Source: Selenomonas bovis DSM 23594
GTDB lineage: Bacteria > Bacillota > Negativicutes > Selenomonadales > Selenomonadaceae
Assembly (NCBI RefSeq): GCF_000381005.1
Contig: NZ_KB908379.1
Coordinates: forward strand, 278,733-342,732
Length of the DNA stretch: 64,000 bases
Direction of reading: 5' to 3'
Each line of letters begins with the position of its first letter. The first letter of the stretch is position 1. A program made the position numbers and the translations under genes. The notes under the pieces are model-generated. The model saw only the letters and a list, made by a program, of their open reading frames with translations, did not search any database and had not been told where the DNA came from. This document shows, piece after piece, positions 45,421 to 55,696 of the stretch.

Positions 45421-45683
45421 ACACACATCGCGGCCCCGAAATAAAAACGCCCCCGGACGCCATACGGCATCCAGGGACGAAAACTCGCGGTACCACCCTG
45501 CTTGACAGACAGCCAGACGCCATCTGTCCTCTCATGCGCTAACGCTGCACGCGTCGGCGAGTTTCCCCGCCGCTCCTCCCCAGTGAGTTCAGCACTACGG
45601 GCATCGGCTCGCACCAGCCGCCGACTCTCTTGCCGCCTTTCGTTGCCTACTGCTCTGGTTCTTAGGATTTACGGATTTACATA
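45421..45683 (-). promoter_or_regulatory. T-box riboswitch of leuS (leucine)
   Basis: The conserved GGGTGGTACCGCG antiterminator motif is at 45486-45498 on the minus strand. A terminator hairpin follows at 45441-45476 (CCCTGGATGCC/GGCGTCCGGGG then CGTTTTTATT). A GAACTCACT sequence upstream offers the CUC leucine specifier codon. Uncharged tRNA-Leu should stabilise the antiterminator and allow leuS transcription. Confidence 0.9.
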
Positions 45684-45689
45684 CCTGCT

Positions 45690-45718
45690 ATTATATCGTC
45701 ACAGCGCTTTGTCGTCAA
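45690..45718 (-). promoter_or_regulatory. Sigma-A-type promoter of leuS
   Basis: Minus-strand -35 TTGACG (45713-45718), 17-base spacer, -10 TATAAT (45690-45695). Confidence 0.85.
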
Positions 45719-45867
45719 CCTCTAAGTAAGAAACATCCATCCCTGAGAGCTCTCCTTTCGACGCGTTATCTCGATATCGCCGAAAGGCACGCACAGAGAC
45801 TTGCACTGCTCAATCACTCCCTTCTAGCTTCATGATACGTTGACGGGAATCCTGCCGGCAAGGAAAT
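45719..45867. other. Gap between yitT and the leuS promoter
   Basis: About 150 bases follow the yitT stop on the minus strand. It contains a CCTTTCG/CGAAAGG inverted repeat without a T tract. I see no gene or RNA that I can support. Confidence 0.4.
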
Positions 45868-46800
45868 TCACCTCTGCCGCGCCTTCTGCTCCTCCCATTT
45901 CCGCTTCGCGTCGGCGTAGCTCTCGCATTCGAGCGTGAAGCCCTTGCCCGTGACCTCGGAGGTATCGGAGACGATCATGAAGGCCTGTGGGTCATGGTGG
46001 TGGACGATGGTCTTGACGCGGCCGACCTGGGTGAGGCTGACGACGGCGAAGAGGATGCCGCGCGGTTCCTTGGTGAGGCCACCGCGGCCATCGAGGTAGG
46101 TGACGCCGCGGTGGACGTTCTCCATGATGTCCGTGCAGATTTTCTCCGCCTCACCGGAGATGATGACGATGGATTTCTCTCGGTTGAGACCGGCGGCGAC
46201 GCGGTTCGTGAGCTCGGCGATGACGTAGATGGAGATGAACGTAAAGAGCATCTCCTCGAGCGTGCAGACGAATGCCGAGCCGGCGACGATGAGGAAGTTC
46301 AGCACGAAGACGACGGTGCCCATGTCGATGGCGTAGTATTTCTTCACGACGGCGCCGACGACATCGAGGCCGCCCGTGTTGGCGTTGACGCGGAACACCA
46401 TGCCGAAGCCGATGCCCGTGAGCACGCCGCCGAAGACGGAGTTGAGGACGATATTCGCGCAGACGTTCCAGTCCACGACGAAATGCGTGAGGTCGAGGAG
46501 GATGGAGAGCACGACGGTACCGAAGATGGTATCGAACGCATAGTGGCGGCCAAACATACGGTAAGCGAGGTAGAGGATTGGCAGGTTGTAGACGAAGTTC
46601 TGCGCGCCGACGGGCAGGCCCGTGAGATAGTAGATGACGATGGCAATGCCGCTGATGCCACCCGTGAGGAGATGCGCGGGAATCAGGAACAGATTATAGC
46701 CGAGGCTCGTCAGGAGCGCGCCGAGGACGATCTGCGCGTAGCGCACGATATGGCGCGCGACAGGGCTCGTATGAACAAGGGAAAACAAAGGAACCACCAC
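45868..46800 (-). CDS. YitT family membrane protein (DUF161/DUF2179)
   Basis: The 310-residue protein has five to six membrane helices with the motif PAHLLTGGISGIAIVI and a glycine-rich NANTGGLDVVG, then a cytoplasmic DUF2179 domain (GVTYLDGRGGLT). Function is not known for the family; transport or regulation is guessed. The start codon GTG at 46800 is weakly supported because there is no clear ribosome binding site. Confidence 0.85.
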   Translation of the reverse strand: MVVPLFSLVHTSPVARHIVRYAQIVLGALLTSLGYNLFLIPAHLLTGGISGIAIVIYYLTGLPVGAQNFVYNLPILYLAYRMFGRHYAFDTIFGTVVLSILLDLTHFVVDWNVCANIVLNSVFGGVLTGIGFGMVFRVNANTGGLDVVGAVVKKYYAIDMGTVVFVLNFLIVAGSAFVCTLEEMLFTFISIYVIAELTNRVAAGLNREKSIVIISGEAEKICTDIMENVHRGVTYLDGRGGLTKEPRGILFAVVSLTQVGRVKTIVHHHDPQAFMIVSDTSEVTGKGFTLECESYADAKRKWEEQKARQR

Positions 46801-46831
46801 TTTCTCACGAAACAGGGGACGCCGCCCTCGA

Positions 46832-46880
46832 GGACCGCTGAATGAATCAGTGAATCAGTGATTCATTGATTCAAAGCACC
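46832..46880. repeat. Degenerate terminal repeats of the MITE-like family
   Basis: Two nested inverted copies of CTGATTCATTCAG-type sequence, GAATGAATCAGTGAATCAG and its near complement. The TGA stop codon of nif3 lies at its right edge. Confidence 0.45.
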
Positions 46881-47680
46881 TGGAAGAAATCGCGCGCGGC
46901 TGTATCTTCTACGACCTCCACGCGCCAGGAGCGCTCGGCGAAGAGCGTGCGCAGGCGTGCGGCGAGCGCGGCGACGACGGGGAACTCCGTGCCGAAATGG
47001 CCGGCATCGATGAGGTGAATGCCGAGCTCCGCCGCATGCTGCGCGTCGTGGTAGCGCACGTCGCCCGTGAGGTAGGCGTCCGCCCCGAGCACAGCCGCAC
47101 GGCCGATGAACTCCGCGCCACTGCCGGAGACGAGCGCGACCTTGCGCACGGGGCGCGGCCCCGCGTCAACGAAGCGCACATGTGCCACTGGCAGCGCTGC
47201 GCGCACGCGCGCGGCAAAGTCCTCGATACGCATGGGAGCTTCGAGCGTGCCCACGCGGCCGAGGCTCTGCGTGTGACCGTCTGCCGCCTGCGCCGTAATG
47301 ACGAAGGCGGAAAGGTGCGAGAGGCCAACCGCGCGCGCGAGTACATCGTTCACACCGCCCTCCGCGATGTCGAGGTTCGTATGCGCGGCAAAGGCTGCGA
47401 TGCCGTGCGCGAGAAGACTGGCGATGCGCCTGCCGAGCGGCTCTGCCGTATTGAGCGCCTTGAGCGGGCGGAAAATCAGCGGATGATGGGAGATGATGAG
47501 CTGCGCGCCGCAGGCGGCGGCCTGCGCGACGGCCGCGTCGCTCACATCCAGGCAGACGAAGACGCGCTCGACGCGCGCCGCCGGGCTGCCGACGAGCAGT
47601 CCCGGGTTGTCCCAGTCCTCCGCGAGATGACGCGGGGCGATCTCCTCCATGACGTCCATGATATCCTGACATGTCACCAT
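46871..47680 (-). CDS. Nif3-like dinuclear metal center protein
   Basis: The 269-residue protein belongs to the Nif3/DUF34 family. Metal ligands are in SHHPLIF, HTNLD and the C-terminal HFGTE motif. It is the short form, without the central insert found in B. subtilis YqfO. The function is unsettled. The start overlaps the trmK stop by 7 bases, the usual trmK-nif3 pair of Firmicutes. Confidence 0.9.
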   Translation of the reverse strand: MVTCQDIMDVMEEIAPRHLAEDWDNPGLLVGSPAARVERVFVCLDVSDAAVAQAAACGAQLIISHHPLIFRPLKALNTAEPLGRRIASLLAHGIAAFAAHTNLDIAEGGVNDVLARAVGLSHLSAFVITAQAADGHTQSLGRVGTLEAPMRIEDFAARVRAALPVAHVRFVDAGPRPVRKVALVSGSGAEFIGRAAVLGADAYLTGDVRYHDAQHAAELGIHLIDAGHFGTEFPVVAALAARLRTLFAERSWRVEVVEDTAARDFFQVL

Positions 47681-48363
47681 ACGAGCTTTTCCTCCAATTC
47701 CTTAATTCTCTGACTGACCGCTTGGTATTTCACGCTCTTTTTCGCGCGCTCGCTCTTCTCCATACCCGCAGCCGCGCGCCGCGCGAGGAAGAGCTGGCTC
47801 TCGATGTGCTGGCGCAGATACTCGTCCCTGCGCGTGAGCAGCACCGGGCCGATGGCGAGCGTCACATCGTCCGGCATCTTGCGGTGGCCTCGCGCCGCGC
47901 GGATGACGGTATAGAGACGGTCATCCGCGACGACGAGCGTCTCATCCGCGACATGCCATGCATGTGCGTAGAGATAACGCCGCAGTTCTTCCTCACCCGT
48001 CATCGGCTGCAGTACGAGTGCAGTGAGCGACTTCCATACCTCAGGCGCGGCCGCGAGAATCTCCGTCATGAGCACGCCGCCCATGCCTGCAATGCAGACG
48101 GTGTCCACCTCACCGGGCTGCAGCACGGTGAGCCCGTCCCCCTGCCGCACCTCGATGCGGTCCTCAAGTCCCTCTGCGCGTACGGTTCGCCGCGCCGCCT
48201 CGCACGGTCCGACGGGAAGATCGCTCGCGATCACGAAGGGCGCTCGTCCCTCCTCGACAAGCGCAACCGCAAGATAGCCGTGATCCGTACCGATATCCGC
48301 CACGCGGCTGCCCTGCGGCACGAATGCCGCCACCGCTGCGAGCCTCGCATCCAGCTTCATCAA
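47674..48363 (-). CDS. trmK: tRNA (adenine-22-N1)-methyltransferase TrmK
   Basis: The 229-residue SAM-dependent enzyme has motif I VADIGTDHGYLAVAL, the IASDLPVGPCEAA and GDGLTVL motifs, and the catalytic VCIAGMGGVLMTEIL loop. It methylates A22 of tRNAs. Position upstream of nif3 is conserved; the usual sigA neighbour is not present here. Confidence 0.92.
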   Translation of the reverse strand: MMKLDARLAAVAAFVPQGSRVADIGTDHGYLAVALVEEGRAPFVIASDLPVGPCEAARRTVRAEGLEDRIEVRQGDGLTVLQPGEVDTVCIAGMGGVLMTEILAAAPEVWKSLTALVLQPMTGEEELRRYLYAHAWHVADETLVVADDRLYTVIRAARGHRKMPDDVTLAIGPVLLTRRDEYLRQHIESQLFLARRAAAGMEKSERAKKSVKYQAVSQRIKELEEKLVW

Positions 48364-48401
48364 GATTCCCCCTCTGCTTTATTTTCTCTGAAACACTAAC
48401 A

Positions 48402-48426
48402 CGGAATGAATCAATGTTTCCTTTAT
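48402..48426. repeat. Single terminus of the MITE-like family
   Basis: The minus strand reads TAAAGGAAACATTGATTCAT, matching the element ends. It lies between trmK and the helicase gene. Confidence 0.4.
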
Positions 48427-48502
48427 TCTATCACAAACGATATAGCGCAAGCTACCTGCACAAACACCGATGGCGCAGCCAGCAGAATCCCACCATCCGA
48501 GC

Positions 48503-48533
48503 AAAAGAAAACAGCCGCTAAGCCTGCGGCTGT
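48503..48533 (-). terminator. Terminator after the DEAD-box helicase gene
   Basis: Minus-strand hairpin ACAGCCGC/GCGGCTGT followed by TTTCTTTT, about 70 bases after the helicase stop. Confidence 0.75.
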
Positions 48534-48602
48534 CTGCTCTGTCACATATTCCTGCGTCTCGCTGCCCCCCGGCTTCACCAGCGTGCGGACCAGCGGCGTA
48601 CC

Positions 48603-49931
48603 TCATTTCCTGCGGCCGCCCATCTTGGAGCGATGCGCGACGTTCGTCTTCTGCCGCCCCTGCCGCGCGCTCTCTCGGCGACTGCGCAGGTTGTGCCCCT
48701 TGTGCTTCGCGCCCTTGCGGTTCGCGTATTTGCTCAGAGGCTTGCGCTTCGGCTGCTTCTCACAGCGTTCTTCTGCGAGCTGCGCCTTGATCTTTTCCTG
48801 CTTTGCTACATGGCGGCGGTGCCGCTCGGCATGGGCTTTGGCAATGCGCGCCTTGATGCCCGCCTCGATGCGGCGGAGCTGGTCGTACTGCCGCGCGTTC
48901 ACGAACGTGATGGCCATCCCCTTTTCCCCCGCGCGCCCCGTACGGCCAATGCGGTGGATATAGGCCTCCGTGTCCCGCGGGAGATCGTAGTTGATGACGT
49001 GCGTGACGCCCTCGATGTCGAGACCGCGCGCCGCGATATCCGTCGCGACGAGGATCTGCAGCTTCGCCGTGCGGAATCTCTTGAGCACGAGCGCGCGCTG
49101 CACCTGTGTGAGGTCGCCGTGCAGCTCGTCGACGAGGTAGCCGCGCGCCGCAAGCGCCATCGTGACCTGATGGACACGCGCCCGCGTATGGCAGAAGACC
49201 ATCGCGAGGTACGGCTGCGTGCGGTTGATGACGTCGCAGAGAGTATCGAGCTTCGTCTCCTCATGCGTGTCGATGATCTCCTGCTCGATGTTCTCGAGCG
49301 TCACATGCTCGCCCTTGATGATGATCTCCTCGGGCGCTTTCATATAGGCGCGCGCGAGTCCCCGGACACGCTCCGGCATCGTCGCGGAAAAGAGCAGGAA
49401 CTGCCGGTCGGCTGCCACAGCCTGGAGCAGGCGCTCGACATCCTCGATGAAGCCGAGCTTCATCATCTCATCCGCCTCATCGAGCACGACCTTGTTGACA
49501 TGCGAGATTGCGAGCGTCCCGCGCCGCAGGTGGTCGAGCAAGCGTCCCGGCGTTCCGATGATGAGCTGCGGATGGCGCCGCAGGCGCAGCTTCTGGCGCT
49601 CGATGTCCTGTCCGCCGTAGAGGACGAGGCTCGTCACGCCCGCTGCGCCGCAGACGACGGACGCCACCTTGTCGATCTGCTGCGCGAGCTCCCGCGTCGG
49701 CGCGAGGACGAGTGCCTGCGCCGTCTCCGCCTGCGGCTTGATGCGCTCTACGAGCGGCAGCAGGTACGCGAGCGTCTTGCCCGTGCCCGTCTGCGCCTGC
49801 ACGATGGCGTCGCGCCCCGCGCGCAAGACAGGGATGGCGCGCTCCTGCACCGGCGTCGCCTCGCGGATGCCACGCTGGCGCAGCACCTCGACCACGGAGG
49901 GAGAAAGTCCGAATTCTGCAAAAGATGTCAC
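48603..49931 (-). CDS. DEAD-box ATP-dependent RNA helicase
   Basis: The 442-residue protein carries all helicase motifs: the Q motif, AQTGTGKT, LDEADEM, FSATMPE, the C-terminal ARGLDIEGV and HRIGRTGR. A basic tail rich in Lys and Arg follows residue 375. It may act in ribosome assembly or mRNA turnover (CshA/DeaD-like). The GTG at 49931 follows GGAGGT at nine bases and overlaps the map stop by four bases. Confidence 0.9.
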   Translation of the reverse strand: MTSFAEFGLSPSVVEVLRQRGIREATPVQERAIPVLRAGRDAIVQAQTGTGKTLAYLLPLVERIKPQAETAQALVLAPTRELAQQIDKVASVVCGAAGVTSLVLYGGQDIERQKLRLRRHPQLIIGTPGRLLDHLRRGTLAISHVNKVVLDEADEMMKLGFIEDVERLLQAVAADRQFLLFSATMPERVRGLARAYMKAPEEIIIKGEHVTLENIEQEIIDTHEETKLDTLCDVINRTQPYLAMVFCHTRARVHQVTMALAARGYLVDELHGDLTQVQRALVLKRFRTAKLQILVATDIAARGLDIEGVTHVINYDLPRDTEAYIHRIGRTGRAGEKGMAITFVNARQYDQLRRIEAGIKARIAKAHAERHRRHVAKQEKIKAQLAEERCEKQPKRKPLSKYANRKGAKHKGHNLRSRRESARQGRQKTNVAHRSKMGGRRK

Positions 49932-50800
49932 GATGAAAGTACCTCCGCGCCCGTCTCCGTGATGAGGATCGTATTCTCCCACTGTGCGGAGAGCTTGCCG
50001 TCGCGCGTGCGCACGGTCCAGCCGTCGCTCGTATCCGTCCGCACTTTCGAGCTTCCCTCATTGATCATCGGCTCGATCGTGAGCGTCATGCCGGGCACGA
50101 GCAACATGCCCGTCCCCGGCTCGCCCACATGCGGCACGAACGGCTCGGAGTGGAACTCCTTGCCGACGCCGTGCCCGCCGAGATCCGTCACGACCGAATA
50201 GCCGTTCGCATGGGCGTGATCGCCGCAGGCCGCGCTCACGTCGCCGAGGAAATGCCACGGCTTCGCCGCGGCGATGCCGCGCTCCATGCACTCGCGCGTC
50301 ACGCGCACGAGGCGCTCGGCCGCGGGGCTCACCTCGCCGATCATATACATGCGCGAAGCATCGGCGTAATAACCGTTGTAGAGCGTCGTCATGTCGATAT
50401 TGACGATGTCCCCCTCCTTGAGGATGGTCTTCTTCGACGGGATGCCGTGGCAGACCACATCATTGATGGAGATGCAGACGCTCTTGGGATAGCCCTCGAA
50501 ATTGAGATCTGCAGGGCGCGCGCCGCGCTCCGTGAGAAAATCATACACCGCGGCGTCGAGCGACGCCGTATCGATGCCCGGGCGCACCATTTCCGCCATG
50601 AGGTCGAGCGCCGCGTCGTTGATGACGCCGGCCGCGCGGATGCCCGCGATATCTGCCTCATTGTTGATGATCTTATGGGGCGGACGGCACTGCCCCTTGA
50701 AGAAATCAAACTTAATCTCGTTGATGCGTTCGTCATATTCCATGTGGCATTTCTTATACTTCTTGCCGCTGCCACACCAGCATAAATCGTTGCGGTTCAT
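49928..50800 (-). CDS. map: Methionine aminopeptidase with N-terminal SEC-C zinc motif
   Basis: The 290-residue enzyme has an N-terminal SEC-C motif (CWCGSGKKYKKCH, a zinc site) fused to a type I methionine aminopeptidase. Metal ligands are visible in VNIDMTTLYNGYYADASRMY, GHGVGKEFH and the C-terminal TIEPMI and QWENTILIT motifs. The SEC-C motif probably binds ribosomes or zinc. The start at 50800 follows GGAG; an ATG ten codons upstream is alternative. Confidence 0.92.
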   Translation of the reverse strand: MNRNDLCWCGSGKKYKKCHMEYDERINEIKFDFFKGQCRPPHKIINNEADIAGIRAAGVINDAALDLMAEMVRPGIDTASLDAAVYDFLTERGARPADLNFEGYPKSVCISINDVVCHGIPSKKTILKEGDIVNIDMTTLYNGYYADASRMYMIGEVSPAAERLVRVTRECMERGIAAAKPWHFLGDVSAACGDHAHANGYSVVTDLGGHGVGKEFHSEPFVPHVGEPGTGMLLVPGMTLTIEPMINEGSSKVRTDTSDGWTVRTRDGKLSAQWENTILITETGAEVLSS

Positions 50801-50876
50801 TCTCGAAAAAAACTCCTTTAGCAAACCCATAAAAAAACAGCTCCGGCTTCATTTTCTGGCACAGACCTACCTCCTT

Positions 50877-50905
50877 ATTATATGCCGGATTTCTTGACAG
50901 GTAAA
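50877..50905 (-). promoter_or_regulatory. Promoter of the map-helicase unit
   Basis: Minus-strand -35 TTTACC (50900-50905), 17-base spacer, -10 TATAAT (50877-50882). The divergent promoter for the deacetylase overlaps it. Confidence 0.6.
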
Positions 50906-50922
50906 GGACAATGTAATATATT
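50894..50922 (+). promoter_or_regulatory. Promoter of the polysaccharide deacetylase gene
   Basis: Plus-strand -35 TTGACA (50894-50899), 17-base spacer, -10 TATATT (50917-50922). Its -35 abuts the -35 of the divergent map promoter. Confidence 0.6.
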
Positions 50923-50997
50923 AGGTCGTATGACAAGACAAGCCAGCGGCGGCATCCCGGTGTATTTTCCCGCCGCCTTGAAAAGGATGTGTTCCTG

Positions 50998-51843
50998 TTG
51001 CAGAAAAAATGGAAGGCGCTCCTCGCGTTGGGCGCGCTCCTCGTCGTCCTGCTGCTGCTCGGCATCGCCGCCTTGTTCCAGCAGGCAAAGGGCGGTGTCC
51101 CCGTCCTCAACTATCACCAGATCAACGACACCGAGCATAACTCCCTGACGGTCAATACCAAGCAGTTCGAGGCGCAGATGAAGTATCTCGCTGAGGAAGG
51201 CTATACGACCATCACGCCCGCGGAGATGGTAGATGCCTGGGAGGGCAAGGGCACGCTTCCAGAGAAGCCCGTCATCATCACCTTCGACGACGGCTATCTC
51301 GATAACTACAACCACGCGTACCCCATCCTCGAGAAATACCATCTCAAGGCGACGATCTTCCTCATCTCCGATTACGTCAGCACATATCCGAACTACCTGA
51401 CCTGGGCCAATGTCGCAGAAATGCGGGAAAGCGGCCTCATCGATTTCGAGAGCCACACGCTCTCACACGAGGAGCTGACCAAGGCTCCCTCGCTCGAGGA
51501 GGCGCAGCACCAGCTCGCAGGCTCGAAAAAAGCGCTCGAGTGGAACCTCGGCAAAGAGGTGCGCTTCATCGCCTACCCCTGTGGGGAATACGACGAGGAC
51601 ATCGAGGAACTCACGAAGGCGGCCGGCTATCGCGCGGCGTTCACCGTCCACTACGGCCTCGCCGCACCGGGGGAGGATCCCTTCATCCTCGACCGCGTGC
51701 CGATCTTCGGCAGCAACAGCCACACGCTCGCGCGATTCAAGCTCCGCCTGCGGCTCGCGCCGCTGCTGGCACCGCTCAACGACTGCAAGACCAGCCTCGG
51801 CAAACAGCATCCCTGGCTCGCTCATTTCATCATGGTGCCCTGA
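50998..51843 (+). CDS. Membrane-anchored polysaccharide deacetylase (CE4)
   Basis: The 281-residue protein has an N-terminal membrane anchor (LLALGALLVVLLLLGIAALF) and a NodB-type deacetylase domain: TFDDGYLDN with the catalytic base and metal Asp, and SHTLSHEEL with two metal His. The substrate could be peptidoglycan or another envelope polymer; it is not linked to the Pel operon by position. I prefer the TTG at 50998 behind AAAAGGATG; a GTG at 50989 is the alternative. Confidence 0.85.
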   Translation: MQKKWKALLALGALLVVLLLLGIAALFQQAKGGVPVLNYHQINDTEHNSLTVNTKQFEAQMKYLAEEGYTTITPAEMVDAWEGKGTLPEKPVIITFDDGYLDNYNHAYPILEKYHLKATIFLISDYVSTYPNYLTWANVAEMRESGLIDFESHTLSHEELTKAPSLEEAQHQLAGSKKALEWNLGKEVRFIAYPCGEYDEDIEELTKAAGYRAAFTVHYGLAAPGEDPFILDRVPIFGSNSHTLARFKLRLRLAPLLAPLNDCKTSLGKQHPWLAHFIMVP

Positions 51844-51895
51844 CCGGTGCTCGCCAGACACACTAGCTTGGTCATATCATCTGACGTCTGTCCGC

Positions 51896-51945
51896 AAAAG
51901 GCGGCGCCTGAGGTTTCCTGTGAAACCTCAGGCGCCGCCTTTTTC
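51896..51945. terminator. Strong bidirectional terminator after the deacetylase gene
   Basis: A 22-bp perfect stem (AAAAGGCGGCGCCTGAGGTTTC with its complement) and a four-base loop, with T tracts on both sides. It can also end the pyrR transcript arriving from the minus strand. Confidence 0.9.
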
Positions 51946-52008
51946 ACGCATCGCTTCGCTTGACCAAAATGTCTCGCCGCTCGTCATGCAACAACGCGAA
52001 TCCCTATC

Positions 52009-53544
<1,536 letters not shown>

Positions 53545-53552
<8 letters not shown>

Positions 53553-54012
53553 GCTGCCGCCTCCTCTCCGCGTCCGCGTCAAAACGAGCGGGGAACAGGA
53601 TGACCAGCATCATGCCGATGACACCGCCGACGATGGCGATATCCGCGAGGTTGAACACCGGCCAGATGCGGAAATCGAGGAAATCGACGACGAGCCCGCT
53701 CGCGATGCGGTCAATCAGGTTACCCGCCGCCCCTGCGAGCAGCGACGCGACGCTGAAGCGGAGCCAGCGGCCCTCGCGCCGCAGGCGGGGATAGAAATAA
53801 ACCGCGAGGCAGAAGAGCAGCACGCCCGCCGCAATGAAGAAGGCCCGCTGGTTGGCGAAAATCCCGAAGGCCGCCCCGGGGTTGAGCACATACGTGATAT
53901 GGAAGACATGAGGTATCACCGACAGCGACTCCCCCGGCAGGAAAGACGAACGGATATACACCTTTACCGCCTGATCGCAGAAGAGGATGACAATGAAAAA
54001 AACAACAGCCAT
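53545..54012 (-). CDS. lspA: Lipoprotein signal peptidase (signal peptidase II)
   Basis: The 155-residue four-helix membrane aspartyl protease cleaves lipoprotein signal peptides. Catalytic residues are visible as Asp101 in GNLIDRIASG and Asp124 in FNLADIAIV. It lies between divIVA and rluD. The start at 54012 follows GAGG at eleven bases. Confidence 0.93.
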
Positions 54013-54018
54013 CAATCA

Positions 54019-54663
54019 TCAATCCTCAGCAGACGCCTGCTCCAATTGTGCGTCCTCTGCCTTTGACATCTCCTGCGCTGGCGTCTCCGCAGCATCCTTT
54101 GCCCGCTCCGCCGCTTCCTGCGCACTCTTGTCGGCAGCAACAGGATCCGGCACCTCCTGCATCGTCTGATCGATGATGGCGAGCTCCTGCGCCAGCGACG
54201 TCCGTACTTTCGTCAGATAGGCATTCTTCTCACGCACAAGGCGGTCGTACTCCGCTACGATGAGCCGCACCCGCTCCCTTGCCTCGCTGACGAGGCGGCG
54301 TGCCTCATCCTCCGCGCGGTGACGCGTCTCACGGCAGTCGATATCCGTCTGGCGGCGCAGGTTCTGGCACTCACGCGCTGTCGTCTCCTTGAGCGACTGC
54401 GCACTTTCCTTCGCGCTCTTCGTTACCTCCTCTGCCGTCCTCTGCGCCATGACAAGCGTATCCTTGATGGTCTGTTCGCGATCTACATAGTCAGCATTCG
54501 CCTGATGACTTCGCTCGAGATCCTTCTTGAGCTGATCATTCTCCCTGTAGAGGCGTTCATAGTCATTGACGACCTGATCGAGGAACTCGTCGATCTCATC
54601 CTCATTATACCCGCGGAAGCTCCGCTTGAATTCCTTGTTGTGAATGTCCATTGGTGTAAGCAA
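54019..54663 (-). CDS. divIVA: DivIVA-domain cell division protein
   Basis: The 214-residue protein starts LLTPMDIHNKEFKRSFRGY, the conserved DivIVA membrane-binding N-terminus, and continues as a long coiled coil rich in Glu, Arg and Ala with an acidic tail. DivIVA marks curved membranes at poles and septa. I placed the start at the TTG at 54663, nine bases after GGGG; further upstream ATG codons would give a non-family N-terminus. Confidence 0.9.
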   Translation of the reverse strand: MLTPMDIHNKEFKRSFRGYNEDEIDEFLDQVVNDYERLYRENDQLKKDLERSHQANADYVDREQTIKDTLVMAQRTAEEVTKSAKESAQSLKETTARECQNLRRQTDIDCRETRHRAEDEARRLVSEARERVRLIVAEYDRLVREKNAYLTKVRTSLAQELAIIDQTMQEVPDPVAADKSAQEAAERAKDAAETPAQEMSKAEDAQLEQASAED

Positions 54664-54735
54664 AATGAAAATCCCCTTTACCTTGTGGCGCTTGCGAGAC
54701 GACAAAAACCGAAAAAGAACGACGCATGCCCTCTT

Positions 54736-54899
54736 TATGGAACCACTGATTAATTCAGCACTCCGCCTTCACGCGTCTGCACTGTCCTCTCGCCCTCTAC
54801 CATCCTCAGCGTAGCTTCGGCTACGCCTGCGGTTTGTCTCCGAAGAGTACAGCGCATCCACGAAAATCCGGAGCACTTCATTTAATCAGCGGTTCCTTA
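54736..54899. repeat. MITE-like element, full copy B
   Basis: A 164-bp element inverted relative to copy A, with termini GGAACCACTGATTAATTCAG and its complement, and the same internal palindrome GCGTAGCTTCGGCTACGC. The TAA stop codon of ylmH (54897-54899) is formed by the element's terminal bases. It separates ylmH from divIVA. Confidence 0.75.
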
Positions 54900-55688
54900 T
54901 AGATACCGCTTGAGGACGACGCTCGTCCGCCCCTTCTTCGTCTGGCCGCGCACCTCTTCGACCTCGAGGCGCCCTCTGCCGCGCATCGAGAGAACATCCC
55001 CCTCCTTGACGAGCTGCGAGGCGCTCCGGACGCTCTGCCAGTTGAGCTTGAGCTTCTCCGCCTTGATATCGGCGGCTGCACGGCTCCGCGAGAAGCCGAA
55101 CCCCGCCGCCGCGATGGAATCCACGCGCAGCGAAGCCACAGTCGCGCGAATCTCCTTCGCGCGCTCCTCCTTCGGCGTGATGGCGGAAAGGTCGTCCTCG
55201 CTGCACTGCACACCTGCCGCGCCAATCTGCGTGAGATGCTCGATGAGGAACGGCGCGATCTTCGCGTCGCAGAGCAGGCGCGCGCTTTCCTGCGTCGCGA
55301 GGATATCGCCCAGCTTGCCGCGCTCGATGCCCAGCCCCATGAGCGCCCCGAGTACATCGCGGTGGCCGAGCCGCACGAACTGGCCGTTCCACTGCGCGCG
55401 CACGACAGCAATCTCGAAGCCAGGTGTCCCGCCGAACGTCTTGTCCTTGAATACGGCGCGGCAGCGCTCCGCGCCCGGGTAACCCCCGTCAAAATCGACG
55501 GCCAATCCAGGATAATTCGCCGCGATGGTCTCCGCAATCTCCTGCCCGAACGGGTCGAGGAAATCCGTCAGACGGAACTTCTGGCTCCTCAGCGCCTGCT
55601 CCGCGAGATCGACGAGGCGTTCTGCTGTCTCGGCACCCTCCGTGCCGCGGTAATAACGAATGATTTTATCTCTTTGTCCTGATGCCAT
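54897..55688 (-). CDS. ylmH: YlmH family RNA-binding protein (S4 domain)
   Basis: The 263-residue protein has an N-terminal YlmH domain and a C-terminal S4 domain (FSRSRAAADIKAEKLKLNW). YlmH homologues bind ribosomes and help rescue stalled translation in B. subtilis. The start at 55688 follows AAGGG. Its stop codon coincides with the end of the MITE-like element, so insertion probably changed the original C-terminus slightly or replaced the natural stop. Confidence 0.88.
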   Translation of the reverse strand: MASGQRDKIIRYYRGTEGAETAERLVDLAEQALRSQKFRLTDFLDPFGQEIAETIAANYPGLAVDFDGGYPGAERCRAVFKDKTFGGTPGFEIAVVRAQWNGQFVRLGHRDVLGALMGLGIERGKLGDILATQESARLLCDAKIAPFLIEHLTQIGAAGVQCSEDDLSAITPKEERAKEIRATVASLRVDSIAAAGFGFSRSRAAADIKAEKLKLNWQSVRSASQLVKEGDVLSMRGRGRLEVEEVRGQTKKGRTSVVLKRYL

Positions 55689-55696
55689 GGTATCCC

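Noticed and set aside
45699..45740. A 13-codon frame (MDVSYLEVDDKAL) between yitT and leuS
   Set aside because: It overlaps the leuS promoter and the spacing from the possible ribosome binding site is poor.
50826..50870. A 14-codon frame starting GTG with a strong GGAGG site in the map leader
   Set aside because: It could be a leader peptide (PENEAGAVFLWVC) but nothing beyond the ribosome binding site supports translation.
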